From the NCBI GenBank assembly GCA_002067065.1, contig MVPY01000099.1, positions 62,001-126,000 of the forward strand: 64,000 bases of DNA, given 5' to 3'. The notes under the pieces are model-generated. The model saw only the letters and a list, made by a program, of their open reading frames with translations, made no database searches and was not told where the DNA came from. The stretch comes from Methanobacterium sp. PtaB.Bin024 (GTDB lineage: Archaea; Methanobacteriota; Methanobacteria; Methanobacteriales; Methanobacteriaceae). Made by a program: the position numbers and the translations under genes. Shown piece after piece: positions 1-9,042 of this stretch. How positions within the stretch are numbered: the stretch's first letter is position 1; each line of letters opens with the position of its first letter.

Positions 1-737
1 CCGGGCAGCCCTTATGTAAAATTTACCATTGGGCTGGTGAAACACTGCGTGATCATAATCTGAGGCCTCAGTCCCCATCTTATCGAACATTCCTTTAGCA
101 GCTGATAGAACATGTTTGAAATAGGCAGGTTCACCAGTAAAGCGTCCTCCATGACGGGGATAGGGTTTACCCTCCCTGCGGTAGAAATCAGGAGTATCAG
201 TGGTGAAACTGTAAGTATCTTCAAAATCCGCTACCGTGTTTTTAGAACCAATTATATATGCAGCTCCCCCTGCAGATGCAGTATATTCCAGTGCATCACT
301 GGGAGCTCCCTGGGCAGTGTCTGCACCAATAGCTAGACCATACTCTACATTACCAGAGTCAACCAGACCCATACATATCTGCATGCCTGCAGTCCCAGCT
401 TTACATGCAAATTCCAGGTCAGCAGCGGTGAGGTCAGGGCTGGCCTCCACAGCTTCAGCAACTATGGTTGCAGTTGGTTTCACTGCATAGGGGTGTGATT
501 CTGAGCCAACATAAACAGCACCAATCTTTTCAGGGTCAATTTTTGCCCTTTTCATTGCATTACGTGCTGCTTCCACTGAAATAGTGGCAGTGTCTTCATC
601 TGGGGCTGGCACTGATTTTTCATTAACCACCAGTCCCCGAGAAACTGCCTGAGCATTATCTCCCCAAACTTTTGCAATCTCTTCAACTTTTATCCGGTAA
701 GAAGGTATGTAAACTCCATATCCTACAATTCCTGCCA
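1..737 (-). CDS. Hydroxymethylglutaryl-CoA synthase, archaeal (3' part missing)
   Basis: It condenses acetyl-CoA with acetoacetyl-CoA to HMG-CoA, the first committed step of the mevalonate route to archaeal lipids. I translated it directly: the protein starts MAGIVGYGVYIPSYRIK and runs off the left edge, so about 245 of the usual ~345 residues are present. The nucleophilic cysteine is Cys112 in EFACKAGTAG, and the catalytic histidine lies in the HAVFHQPNGKF segment near the window edge. In archaea this gene usually sits beside an acetyl-CoA acetyltransferase and a DUF35 OB-fold protein, which would lie to the left. It is divergent from the gene at 1019. Confidence 0.93.
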
Positions 738-986
738 TTTTAAATCACAACCGTTTAATTAATACATTTGATTCTTTTTTTATAATTTTATGTCAAAATT
801 ATTTATAGGCTTTTATATAGATTTTTCTATTGTAGTTAATCAGTTTATATTCTAATATCTCTAATTAATCCTTCTGTATATTAAAAAAAATATTTAATAA
901 AATATAGACAAAAACCAGTTAATATACTTATGTATGTGGTGAATGGAGACATCAGCATTTTACAGTTAACCAGTATGTCTTTGTTA

Positions 987-1002
987 TTTATAAGATATAA
1001 AA
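987..1002 (+). promoter_or_regulatory. TATA box of a probable leaderless transcript
   Basis: TTTATAAGATATAAAA is centred about 26 bases before the ATG at 1019, the distance expected between an archaeal TATA box and the transcription start. No Shine-Dalgarno sequence precedes the ATG. Together this suggests that the mRNA begins at or near the start codon. This is inference from spacing only. Confidence 0.4.
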
Positions 1003-1018
1003 CAATAAATTAAATTCA

Positions 1019-1645
1019 ATGACATATAGGAATAAGCAAAAACTTAGAGAGAAAATATGGGGAGTTCTAGAAAGGAATGATCTCATAAGGACTTCTAAAT
1101 CATGCTTTGGGAGAATTCCAAATTTTAAGGGAGCTTCCATGGCAGCTCTTAGATTGAAAAATACATCTGAATGGAAAAATTCACAGACAATCTTCTCCAG
1201 TCCAGATTCTGCATTGAGAGAGGTCCGTGAACACGCTCTTGAAGATAACAAGATACTTATAATGGCAACTCCTAAAATCAAAGAGGGATATCTTTTAATT
1301 AATCCTCAAAAAGTTTCAGGGTGCGAAAAAATGGCTTCAACTATTAATGGTGCTTTTCGGATGGGTGAAAAAATCACAAATTTTCCTCAAATTGACCTGG
1401 TAGTTGAAGGGTCTCTTGCAGTTGATATTGAAGGAAATCGCCTTGGTAAAGGAAAAGGATTCGCAGACCAGGAAATATCACACTTATACAGCAAAAAAGC
1501 GATTGATGAAAATATACCCATCTGCACTCCTGTACATTGGTTACAGATAGTTGGTCAAGTTCCTGTTGAAGATCATGATGAAAAGATCAGTATGATTGTC
1601 ACACCTGAAATGGTGATAAGGACAGATTCAATTACAGAGATTTAA
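1019..1645 (+). CDS. 5-formyltetrahydrofolate cyclo-ligase family protein
   Basis: This 208-residue protein belongs to the MTHFS family, which makes 5,10-methenyl-THF from 5-formyl-THF with ATP. The family signature GKGKGFADQE is at about residues 142-151, and the N-terminal basic helix and the late EIP-like/PVHWLQIV region fit the family. Methanogens use tetrahydromethanopterin as their main C1 carrier, so the natural substrate may be a pterin analogue or a damaged cofactor; this is inference. The start lacks a ribosome binding site but has a well-placed TATA box, pointing to a leaderless message. It converges with the small gene at 1650. Confidence 0.82.
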   Translation: MTYRNKQKLREKIWGVLERNDLIRTSKSCFGRIPNFKGASMAALRLKNTSEWKNSQTIFSSPDSALREVREHALEDNKILIMATPKIKEGYLLINPQKVSGCEKMASTINGAFRMGEKITNFPQIDLVVEGSLAVDIEGNRLGKGKGFADQEISHLYSKKAIDENIPICTPVHWLQIVGQVPVEDHDEKISMIVTPEMVIRTDSITEI

Positions 1646-1649
1646 TCAT

Positions 1650-2012
1650 TTATAATAGTCCCATCAACATTTTCAGGTCCAATTTATTCACATCATCCAT
1701 GGTTTTCATATTATACTTTCTGTATAGGCTGTTCCAATCCTGTTTCATCATGAATTCCTGAAATTCTAGGTTGTCTAAGGATTTTCCAACACCCTTCATA
1801 TCTTCTAATTCAATTATACAACTTTTCAAAAGCTCCTCAGAGTCATCCAATTCTATGAGTTTGTTTAAAAAGCCTTTATCATCAAGTAAATTATATTCAA
1901 CTTCGATTCCGTCATAAAAGAATTTTTTCAGCTTTTTTTGTTGGGAAACGAACCGATAGACAATAACCAGTTTTTCTTGAAGTTCTTTTATTTCATTTTT
2001 TGTTAAATCCAC
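1650..2012 (-). CDS. Hypothetical protein, charged and helical
   Basis: I do not recognise this 120-residue protein. It is rich in Lys, Glu, Asp and Leu with regular heptad-like spacing, suggesting mostly alpha-helical, possibly coiled-coil structure. It has no signal peptide, membrane segment, cysteine cluster or obvious catalytic motif. The start is a GTG with a GGTGA ribosome binding site five bases upstream, which supports real translation. It lies between a convergent C1-folate gene and a ferritin-like gene on the same strand, which does not reveal its role. Confidence 0.6.
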   Translation of the reverse strand: MDLTKNEIKELQEKLVIVYRFVSQQKKLKKFFYDGIEVEYNLLDDKGFLNKLIELDDSEELLKSCIIELEDMKGVGKSLDNLEFQEFMMKQDWNSLYRKYNMKTMDDVNKLDLKMLMGLL

Positions 2013-2126
2013 TTATTTCACCGGCATTCTCAATTTGATTAAAGAAAGGTTTTTAATCACATTTTTTCATATTTTTTTTGAAGTTAAGTCAATGGTCTCT
2101 TAATTTTTTTTATCTTATTTAATGTT

Positions 2127-2522
2127 CTACAGGCGTTCACGGAACTCCTTTCGATGGCGTCTTTCTTCATCTCTAATATGTTTAAGAACTCCCACCACTT
2201 CTTCATCATCAATGGTTTCAATTTGGTGGGTGTACCTGTCTATCCCATCGGATTCCATATCTATTTGCCTTTGGAGCATTTCTTCCAGACTTTTCCCACC
2301 AAAATCGAGTTCTTTGTGTTCCATGATGGGCTTTCCACCTCTTTTGGTTATAAGATCTGCCAGCCACCACATATGCCTCATTTCATCCACAGATATGGCT
2401 TCGGTAACCCGACTGGGGTCGCATTCTTCCATTATGAATGAATTAAACACATATGTCATGGTTGTTTCTAGCTCAGCAACGAAGTCTTCATTTAACATGG
2501 CAATTATATCTTTTTTGTCCAA
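2127..2522 (-). CDS. Ferritin-like di-iron protein
   Basis: The 131-residue protein has the four-helix ferritin/rubrerythrin pattern. Candidate metal ligands are Glu17 or Glu19 in helix 1, an ExxH pair at Glu47/His50 (DEMRHMWW), a glutamate in helix 3, and a second ExxH pair at Glu120/His123 (DEERRH). Such proteins store iron or detoxify peroxide and oxygen. The protein lacks the rubredoxin domain of rubrerythrin. The TTG start has a near-perfect GGAGGT six bases upstream. Methanogens carry several such proteins for oxygen defence; whether this one is a storage ferritin or a small rubrerythrin-like enzyme cannot be decided from sequence alone. Confidence 0.85.
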   Translation of the reverse strand: MDKKDIIAMLNEDFVAELETTMTYVFNSFIMEECDPSRVTEAISVDEMRHMWWLADLITKRGGKPIMEHKELDFGGKSLEEMLQRQIDMESDGIDRYTHQIETIDDEEVVGVLKHIRDEERRHRKEFRERL

Positions 2523-2604
2523 TCTAATACCTCCAGATAGTGCTTACCATTTTTATTGAAAAATATTGAATGCTGAAATATCTTTAATAATGATCAGGGG
2601 TCAT

Positions 2605-3006
2605 TCATAAATTAATGATCTTCTCCCGCTTACGATATGCCATACCCTGAAAGACAGCCACCAGACTACGGGACTCATCATAGATATCTACAGTATAACT
2701 GGATATTCTACCCCCACTGGATAGCTCACGGGCCTCTGCAGTTAAAACTCCACTTTGCACAGCTTTCAAATAGGATATGTTAGCATTTATAGCCACAGTA
2801 ACTGTTCCATGTGAGTTAGCGGCCAGTGCAAAGGTAAAATCAGCCATAGTAAAGAGAGCTCCTCCATGCACCGTACCCACACCATTAAGATGAATATCGC
2901 TGACTTCCATCCGGGTGGTGGCTTCTCCAGGGGAGATATCCACAACTTCAATATCATTGTGAGCAGCAAAACGGTCATTTTCAAAGAATTTCAGGATTTT
3001 TTCCAT
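2605..3006 (-). CDS. PaaI-family hotdog thioesterase
   Basis: This 133-residue protein is a single hotdog-fold domain of the PaaI/YdiI type, hydrolysing acyl-CoA thioesters. The signature runs from Asn41 through His47 (VHGGALFTMADF), with Asp56 as the likely catalytic acid. Length and motif order match the family. Its acyl substrate is not predictable. It lies upstream of the ferritin-like gene on the same strand but 80 bases away, so co-transcription is possible and not certain. Confidence 0.88.
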   Translation of the reverse strand: MEKILKFFENDRFAAHNDIEVVDISPGEATTRMEVSDIHLNGVGTVHGGALFTMADFTFALAANSHGTVTVAINANISYLKAVQSGVLTAEARELSSGGRISSYTVDIYDESRSLVAVFQGMAYRKREKIINL

Positions 3007-3265
3007 TATAAAACCTAACCTTCTGTTTATATATATTAATTGGATATTACTGACCTTTAAAAACCTTTGAATCTATTATTTGAACTTTCTAATTATAAAA
3101 TTTTATGATTTTAAGGCGAGAATTGAGATAAGTACCTTGAATGATTAAACACTAAAATAATATCAAGAATCAAAGTATGCCAATGTAATAGGTAGTATGC
3201 CAACATAATAAAATATTAAATCACAAAAATCCACAGCTGGTGGTTGATAAAAAGGTGTAAAAATA

Positions 3266-3988
3266 ATGAAGGCCATGTTACTCCGTGTAGGAATTGATAA
3301 ATCCAGTGATGGAGTCCTGTCGCCTATTTTCCATGATGGAACCTTTGAATACATCCCTTTATCAGAAAAAGATGAGGATTCAAATGAAATAAGAACCTAC
3401 CATGACATAATAGGTCACAAAGGAAAACCACTCTCCACCTATCTTCCAACAGGAGTAGCTAATCGCAAAGTGCACTTTGATCCAGAGTTTACCACCTTCA
3501 CTTATGGTGATGCAGGTAGAAAAGCTAATTACCTAATGAAACTTAACCCTGGAGATCTGTTAGTGTTCTATGCTGGTTTAACACCTTACAAAGATGCTAA
3601 ATATCCTGAAGCACTTTATATTATTGGTTACTTCACAGTCAAGAAGATTTGGGGTAAGATCCATGACCAAGGTGGAACTGTTCCCATCAGGATCATACGT
3701 AGAGAATATCCCAACAACTCCCATCCTAAACGAGTTGATATTCGGGGTATGGTACTGGTTGTAGGAGACCCTGGAAAAAGTAAACTACTTGAAAAAGGCA
3801 TTTTAATCAGTCAAAAGAAAATAAATAAAATTAGTAGAAGATATCATGCAGTTTCACCTGAAATTGAAGAATTACTGGGAATAAAAGGTTCCATACAGAG
3901 GAGCATACCTCCTCGCTTCATAGAGGAAAATCATAATATTGGAAACCTTAAGAAATTATTGGGATTAACCATAGATTTAAGGGATTAA
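3266..3988 (+). CDS. Nmad3-like protein (nucleotide-modification-associated domain)
   Basis: The 240-residue protein opens with MLLRVGIDKSSDGVLSPIF and continues with an acidic-aromatic segment, a pattern I associate with the Nmad3 family (PF18754). That family was defined by computational work on DNA base modification systems, mostly in phages and islands. Other visible pieces are LNPGDLLVFYAGL and LYIIGYF, both likely beta-strand cores. No methyltransferase, glycosyltransferase or restriction gene is adjacent, so this is an orphan. The start is supported by AAGGTG seven bases upstream. Family assignment is from memory of the N-terminal pattern and should be tested by profile search; the function is unknown. 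Confidence 0.55.
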   Translation: MKAMLLRVGIDKSSDGVLSPIFHDGTFEYIPLSEKDEDSNEIRTYHDIIGHKGKPLSTYLPTGVANRKVHFDPEFTTFTYGDAGRKANYLMKLNPGDLLVFYAGLTPYKDAKYPEALYIIGYFTVKKIWGKIHDQGGTVPIRIIRREYPNNSHPKRVDIRGMVLVVGDPGKSKLLEKGILISQKKINKISRRYHAVSPEIEELLGIKGSIQRSIPPRFIEENHNIGNLKKLLGLTIDLRD

Positions 3989-4070
3989 CTATGGGTTACG
4001 GGATTAACCACCGGATTAAGGATTGACATGGCACTAAATTTAGAGATTTGAAATAATCAGATTCAATAAG

Positions 4071-4556
4071 TTAAAAACGACAACTTTTTCTACCGGTTTT
4101 CTCCAGGTACTGCTGATGGTACTCTTCTGCCTTCCAAAATGTGGTTACTGGCAGGATTTCTGTTACAATATTTCCACGGTAACGTCCAGATGAATCCAGT
4201 TTATCTTTACTTTCACTGGCCAATTTCTTCTGTTCGGGGGTATGATAAAATATAACCGACCGATATTGTGCACCTATATCAGGGCCCTGCCTGTTTCGGG
4301 TGGTGGGATCATGAATATCCCAAAAAAGATCCAGTAGATCAGCGTAAGAAATGATTGCAGGATTATAGGTAACCTCAACCACCTCAGCATGGCCTGTAAC
4401 TCCAGAACAGACATCCTGATATGAAGGTTGCTCAAAATCTCCCCCAGCATAACCCACCACCGTTTCAACCACTCCATCTAGTTTTCTGAATGCATCCTCA
4501 ACACCCCAGAAGCAACCAGCCCCAAATGTGGCCTTCTCCAGTTTCTTATTATCCAT
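4071..4556 (-). CDS. msrA: Peptide-methionine (S)-S-oxide reductase MsrA
   Basis: MsrA reduces methionine-S-sulfoxide in proteins and free methionine, repairing oxidative damage in the cytosol. The nucleophile is Cys15 in GAGCFWGVED, followed by the family blocks GYAGG, GHAEVVEV, and a GAQYRSVIF/EYHQQYL region. The C-terminal cysteine in GRKSCRF is a candidate resolving residue. I chose the ATG giving MDNKKLEK (161 residues), because the GTG three codons upstream has no ribosome binding site whereas GTGGGG precedes this ATG. Confidence 0.95.
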   Translation of the reverse strand: MDNKKLEKATFGAGCFWGVEDAFRKLDGVVETVVGYAGGDFEQPSYQDVCSGVTGHAEVVEVTYNPAIISYADLLDLFWDIHDPTTRNRQGPDIGAQYRSVIFYHTPEQKKLASESKDKLDSSGRYRGNIVTEILPVTTFWKAEEYHQQYLEKTGRKSCRF

Positions 4557-4616
4557 AAACCCCACTTCTTTTTAAAAGCATTTATTCATCCTATTTTTTC
4601 CATAATTTAGTTTATA

Positions 4617-4654
4617 TAATTTAATCTAATTTCTATAATTTAATCTAGTTTCTA
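4617..4654. repeat. 19-bp direct tandem duplication
   Basis: ATAATTTAATCTAATTTCT is followed at once by a second copy with one A-to-G change. It lies in the region shared by msrA and the MFS gene. It is probably a replication-slippage product; no function is evident. Confidence 0.8.
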
Positions 4655-4731
4655 TATATTTTATCACTTAAGGAAGACAAATACCTTAATAATTATGTTT
4701 AAGTGAAGAAATAACTTTTTGGTAGTTATTC

Positions 4732-6096
4732 ATGTCTATTTCCCCCAAAAAATATGCTCTAATAGTGGCAATTTTAACCTCATTTTTAACTCCCTTTGTG
4801 GCTTCATCCATCAACATAGCCCTGCCTTCAATTGGAAATGAATTCACAGCCACTGCCATACTTCTAGGATGGGTGCCAACTGCATATCTCCTGGCACTGG
4901 CAGTTTGCCTGGTACCCTTCGGTAGAATAGCAGATATTTATGGAAGAAAAAGGATCTTCACCTACGGAATAATCCTATTCACCATAGCATCATTTCTGGC
5001 TACTCTATCCTTTTCAGTGGAAATGCTCATTGTATTCCGGGTTCTGCAGGGTGCAAGCAGTGCAATGATCTTTGGAAATCTGTTTGCTATCATTGCCTCC
5101 ATTTTTCCTTCCGGTGAACGAGGTAAAGCACTGGGAATAACCATCACTGGAGCATTCCTGGGCCTGTTCATGGGTCCCGTGTTGGGGGGCTTTTTAACAG
5201 GTTATTTTGGTTGGAGAAGTATATTCTTTTTCAACGTACCATTGGGAGTTCTGGCCAGCATTACAGTGACCAGGCTTGAAGGTGAATGGGTGGAAGCCAG
5301 CGGACAAAAATTTGATATTCCTGGAACAATTCTTCTAGGCGGATCTCTGATAACTTTAATGTATGGAATATCAATCCTACCAGAAACATGGGGGTTTTGT
5401 TTTATTTTTACAGGTTTAATGGGGTTAGTATTATTCTATTTTGTTGAAAACCGTATAGAAAGTCCAGTTCTGGATGTGAAGATTTTCAGTAACTGGAGTT
5501 TCACTCTGTACAATATAGCAGCTTTTATCAGTTACTGCTCTGCTGCACCCATAATATTCCTCCTCAGCCTTTACCTGCAATATGTTAAGGGACTGGATCC
5601 ACAGTGGGCAGGTATAGTACTCTCTGTACAACCAGTTATGATGACTGTATTCTCACCTTTGGCAGGAAAATTATCAGATATCATTGAACCCAGAAAGGTA
5701 GCTGCCTTAGGAATGGTCTTTAACACCATAGGATGTGCATTATTCGCATTCTTGGGGCTAAAAACAAGTACCATTACTATTGTGATTGGTTTGGGCTTTT
5801 TAGGTTTAGGATTTGCCCTCTTTTCTTCACCCAATACCAATGCCATAATGAGCAGTGTGGAATCCAGACTCTATGGAGTGGCATCCACCACCGTGACCAC
5901 CATGCGCGTTCTGGGGCAGATGTCCGGCATGGGACTGGTACTACTGGTTTTGGTTCTGATAATGGGAAGTTCCACCATAAATCCAGAGGATTACTCAGAT
6001 TTCATCAGCAGCGTCACCATATCTTTTATTATATTCTCAATTCTAAGCTTTATGGGGGTACTGGCTTCTCTGGTTGGTGGGAAAAAAGATGAATAA
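4732..6096 (+). CDS. MFS multidrug exporter, DHA2 (14-TM) type
   Basis: The 454-residue protein is a major facilitator superfamily drug:H+ antiporter of the EmrB/QacA group. It has about 14 hydrophobic helices, the loop 2-3 motif A GRIADIYGRKR at residues 64-74, and the antiporter motif C-like GPVLGGFLTGYFGWRSIFF around residues 148-166. It would export hydrophobic compounds across the cytoplasmic membrane. No regulator is next to it, and the substrate cannot be predicted. Its N-terminus (MSISPKKYALIV) is typical for methanogen members. Confidence 0.92.
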   Translation: MSISPKKYALIVAILTSFLTPFVASSINIALPSIGNEFTATAILLGWVPTAYLLALAVCLVPFGRIADIYGRKRIFTYGIILFTIASFLATLSFSVEMLIVFRVLQGASSAMIFGNLFAIIASIFPSGERGKALGITITGAFLGLFMGPVLGGFLTGYFGWRSIFFFNVPLGVLASITVTRLEGEWVEASGQKFDIPGTILLGGSLITLMYGISILPETWGFCFIFTGLMGLVLFYFVENRIESPVLDVKIFSNWSFTLYNIAAFISYCSAAPIIFLLSLYLQYVKGLDPQWAGIVLSVQPVMMTVFSPLAGKLSDIIEPRKVAALGMVFNTIGCALFAFLGLKTSTITIVIGLGFLGLGFALFSSPNTNAIMSSVESRLYGVASTTVTTMRVLGQMSGMGLVLLVLVLIMGSSTINPEDYSDFISSVTISFIIFSILSFMGVLASLVGGKKDE

Positions 6097-6228
6097 CAAG
6101 ACGTTATCATGATGTAGGGTTATTGACTTAAATTTGGCACGAGAATGATTTTTTCCTCACTTTAAACCCTAACTTTTTACTTGAAATATAAATAAAAACT
6201 TTAGCAACGATACACATAAAAGGATATT

Positions 6229-7929
6229 ATGCAGAATAAAAAAGTTGCCTCCATCCTCAGTCGTGTGGCTGATTATCTGGAGATGGATGGGGTTAATTTC
6301 CGTACCAAAGCCTACCGCAGAGCAGCTCATACTATAGAAACCCTCAGCGTGGACATTGCAGACATATCTGGAGAGGGGCAGTTAGAAAACCTTCCAGGAA
6401 TAGGTAAACACATAGCTCTTAAGATCCAGGAGATATTAAACACAGGGAAATTACAGTACTTGGAAGACCTTAAAGATGAATATCCCCTTGATCTGGATGC
6501 GTTAATGTCAGTAGAGGGATTAGGTCCCAAAAAGATACAACTTCTCTTCCATGAACTGGGCATCATGACCCTCGATGACCTGGAAAGAGAGGGTAAACAC
6601 CATCATATCCGTAGATTGAAGGGTATGGGGGCTAAAACTGAGGCTAAAATTCTGCAGAACCTGGAATTTGCCCGTAAAAGTACAGGGAGAGAGTTGCTGG
6701 GAGAAGTGTTGCCATTGGCCCAGGAAATCAAAAGAAGAATCAGTGCCCTAGAGGGGATCCAGCAAGTGGAAATTGCTGGTTCCATCCGCCGCAGAAAGGA
6801 AACCGTGGGAGATATTGACATACTCACGGTAACCGACCATCCTGAGGAAGTCATGGATTTTTTCACCCATATGGATGTGGTTGATGAGATCATAGTCAAG
6901 GGACATTCCAAGTCAACGGTGAGATTGTATAATGGGATGGATGCAGATATCAGGGCTTTCAAGGACGAAGATTTCGGTTCTGCACTGTTATATTTCACTG
7001 GTTCCCGTGAACTTAACATCCATCTGCGTAAAATTGCTATATCCAATAAAATGAAGCTGAATGAATATGGGGTTTTCAAAGATGATGAATGTTTGGCCAA
7101 CAAGACAGAAAAGGATGTTTTCAAGGTTTTGGGACTGGATTACATTCCACCCGAACTTCGGGAGAACACAGGGGAAGTAGAAGCTGCCCAGGAAGGAAAA
7201 CTCCCTAATTTGGTTGATTATAATGATATTAAGGGTGATCTTCATCTGCACACCAACTGGTCTGACGGAAAAAGTAGTATTAATCAAATGGTCAGTGAAG
7301 CCATAGATCTGGGTTATGAATATTTGGCCATAACCGATCACACCAGCCTACCTGTGGCCAGGGGAATGGATGATAAAAGATTAAAAGAACAGATGTCCAA
7401 AATCGATATAATCAACAGCCAAATAGATGATATAACTGTATTAAAAGGTGCGGAGGTTAACTTAGATTCCCAAGGTAACTTGGATATATCAGAAGATGTT
7501 TTAGAAGAATTAGATCTGGTTATAGCTGCAGTACATTATGATTTTCATCAGGAACCAGAAAAAATGAATAAAAGGATTTTAAATGCCCTTGAAAATGAAT
7601 ATGTGGATATATTAGCCCATCCCACCGGACGCAAGCTCAAAGAAAGACAGGCATACGAATTAGACTTCGAACAATTGTTCCAGAAAGCCACGGAAACAGG
7701 AACTATCCTGGAGGTGAATTCATCACCTAAAAGACTGGATTTGAAGGATATACACGTTAAAATGGCATTAGAACACGGATGTCAACTGGTGGTGAACACT
7801 GATGCTCATCATGTCCATGATCTTGGAAACATCGGGCTGGGTGTGGCCACTGCCCGCCGTGGTTGGGCTGAGGAAAAGGACATCATAAACACCCTTCCAC
7901 TAAAAAAGCTGTTAAAACTCTTAAATTAG
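6229..7929 (+). CDS. polX: DNA polymerase/3'-5' exonuclease PolX
   Basis: The 566-residue protein is a bacterial/archaeal family X polymerase joined to a PHP phosphoesterase. Residues 1-150 hold the 8-kDa-like HhH region (LPGIGKHIALKI, VEGLGPKKIQ, LKGMGAKTEAK). The nucleotidyltransferase core has AGSIRRRKETVGDIDIL from about residue 182, with the two metal-binding aspartates in DID and the third in MDADIRAF. The PHP domain begins at about residue 337 (DLHLHTNWSDG) with later metal ligands in TDHTS, AHPTG and NTDAHH. It fills short gaps and trims 3' ends in base excision repair. Length and order match the family, and AAAGGA precedes the ATG. Confidence 0.95.
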   Translation: MQNKKVASILSRVADYLEMDGVNFRTKAYRRAAHTIETLSVDIADISGEGQLENLPGIGKHIALKIQEILNTGKLQYLEDLKDEYPLDLDALMSVEGLGPKKIQLLFHELGIMTLDDLEREGKHHHIRRLKGMGAKTEAKILQNLEFARKSTGRELLGEVLPLAQEIKRRISALEGIQQVEIAGSIRRRKETVGDIDILTVTDHPEEVMDFFTHMDVVDEIIVKGHSKSTVRLYNGMDADIRAFKDEDFGSALLYFTGSRELNIHLRKIAISNKMKLNEYGVFKDDECLANKTEKDVFKVLGLDYIPPELRENTGEVEAAQEGKLPNLVDYNDIKGDLHLHTNWSDGKSSINQMVSEAIDLGYEYLAITDHTSLPVARGMDDKRLKEQMSKIDIINSQIDDITVLKGAEVNLDSQGNLDISEDVLEELDLVIAAVHYDFHQEPEKMNKRILNALENEYVDILAHPTGRKLKERQAYELDFEQLFQKATETGTILEVNSSPKRLDLKDIHVKMALEHGCQLVVNTDAHHVHDLGNIGLGVATARRGWAEEKDIINTLPLKKLLKLLN

Positions 7930-7941
7930 CCAATTAAACCA

Positions 7942-8887
7942 TTAATCTTTGGTTTGATGGAGCAGAGATAATATTTTTGCCAACGTAACCACATCTTCCC
8001 GGTTGTGTTCGATTATGGGTATTAATGGGCCGATATTACCAGTTTTATGGTAGGTGAGGTAAAATTCAGGGACCTGGCTGCTGGGAACGTCATCGTAACG
8101 CTCCATACCAAAAAGATGTTTTTCTAGTGTCTGTAATTTGCAATTAGGGAGCTGGTCTTTCCACTGGCGCCTGGAAAAATGGAGAAGATCTAGGTGAAGA
8201 CAGTTTATATTATTTTTCATACCAAAATAGCGCATCCTGCTTTTGATGAACGGCACATCAAAACTGCGTCCATTAAAGGAAACGTAGACAGTATCATCAC
8301 CCTGATGAGATAAAAAACTTTCTAATACTGCTTTTTCCTCTTTTAAATCTCTTAACAAATATTGATTAATAATTAAACCTTTTTCCGTTGCTTCTGCAAC
8401 ACCAATTAATATTAAAGGGACCTCTTTAAGGCCAAGGGTTTCAATATCCATAAAAAGCATATTCTCTGTTCCAGCCAGGGAAGATAAAATTAGGTTCAGA
8501 CGATGGGATGGTGAATACCGTGAGGATATCCATTCTGATAAAATAGGAACATCTCCGGTTTCAACATTTTCCAGGAATTGGCAGGCACTTTTAGAATAAA
8601 CAGGGTGTTTTTTTAGATCATCTAAGGATTGATATCCCTCACTTTTGAGTTTTCTTTCCTTGCACTCACCAATTCCTCTTATTAATTTCAAATCCTCTAT
8701 TAAATATTGTTTGACATTACTTTTTGGTAATGTTTTAAGTTTTAACTTTTCTCGGGTGGTGAAACGGTAACATAACCCATTTAGTCTCTATTTCTTCCCC
8801 ATTTTCTAAATCTTCCAGTGATTTATCCTGATAGGTTTCCATCAGTTTTTCTTTAAGTTTTTGAGAGTTTTCCATATTATTGCTCAT
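7942..8887 (-). pseudogene. RNase H-like (YprB-type DEDD) exonuclease, frameshifted near its 5' end
   Basis: The long open frame (7942-8691, from a TTG) encodes a DEDD exonuclease domain: MDIETLG (DxE), FNGRSFD and HNREDVV (HxxxD), preceded by an HhH-like IRGIGECKERKL. The true start is probably the ATG at 8887, seven bases after GGAGAT. Its frame reads MSNNMENSQKLK... to GEEIET, then a one-base surplus in the AAA at 8780-8782 moves it out of frame and it stops at 8735. Skipping one A gives GEEIETNGLCYRFTTREK and runs straight into the long frame, about 314 residues in total. The disruption may be a real mutation or a sequencing error. The exonuclease core itself is intact. Confidence 0.75.
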
Positions 8888-8982
8888 AAGGGATCTCCAA
8901 ATTTGTTACCATAACGTCTCCATAGAAAAAGGTTCACTTTAGAATACTAACTTTAAATCAATCATTATTTATGGTTTTAGGG

Positions 8983-8990
8983 TAATATAT
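8983..8990 (+). promoter_or_regulatory. Possible TATA box for the lipoprotein gene
   Basis: TAATATAT lies about 53 bases before the TTG start at 9043, which would give a leader of roughly 25-30 bases that includes the GGAGGT site. Sequence and spacing are the only evidence. Confidence 0.35.
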
Positions 8991-9042
8991 AGCTGTAATA
9001 CAATAATTTGTTTAATATGGGAGTAAACGGAGGTATGAAAAC

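Noticed and set aside
6603..7124. Long open frame on the minus strand inside polX
   Set aside because: It is a shadow of PolX, with Ser/Leu-rich composition typical of antisense reading.
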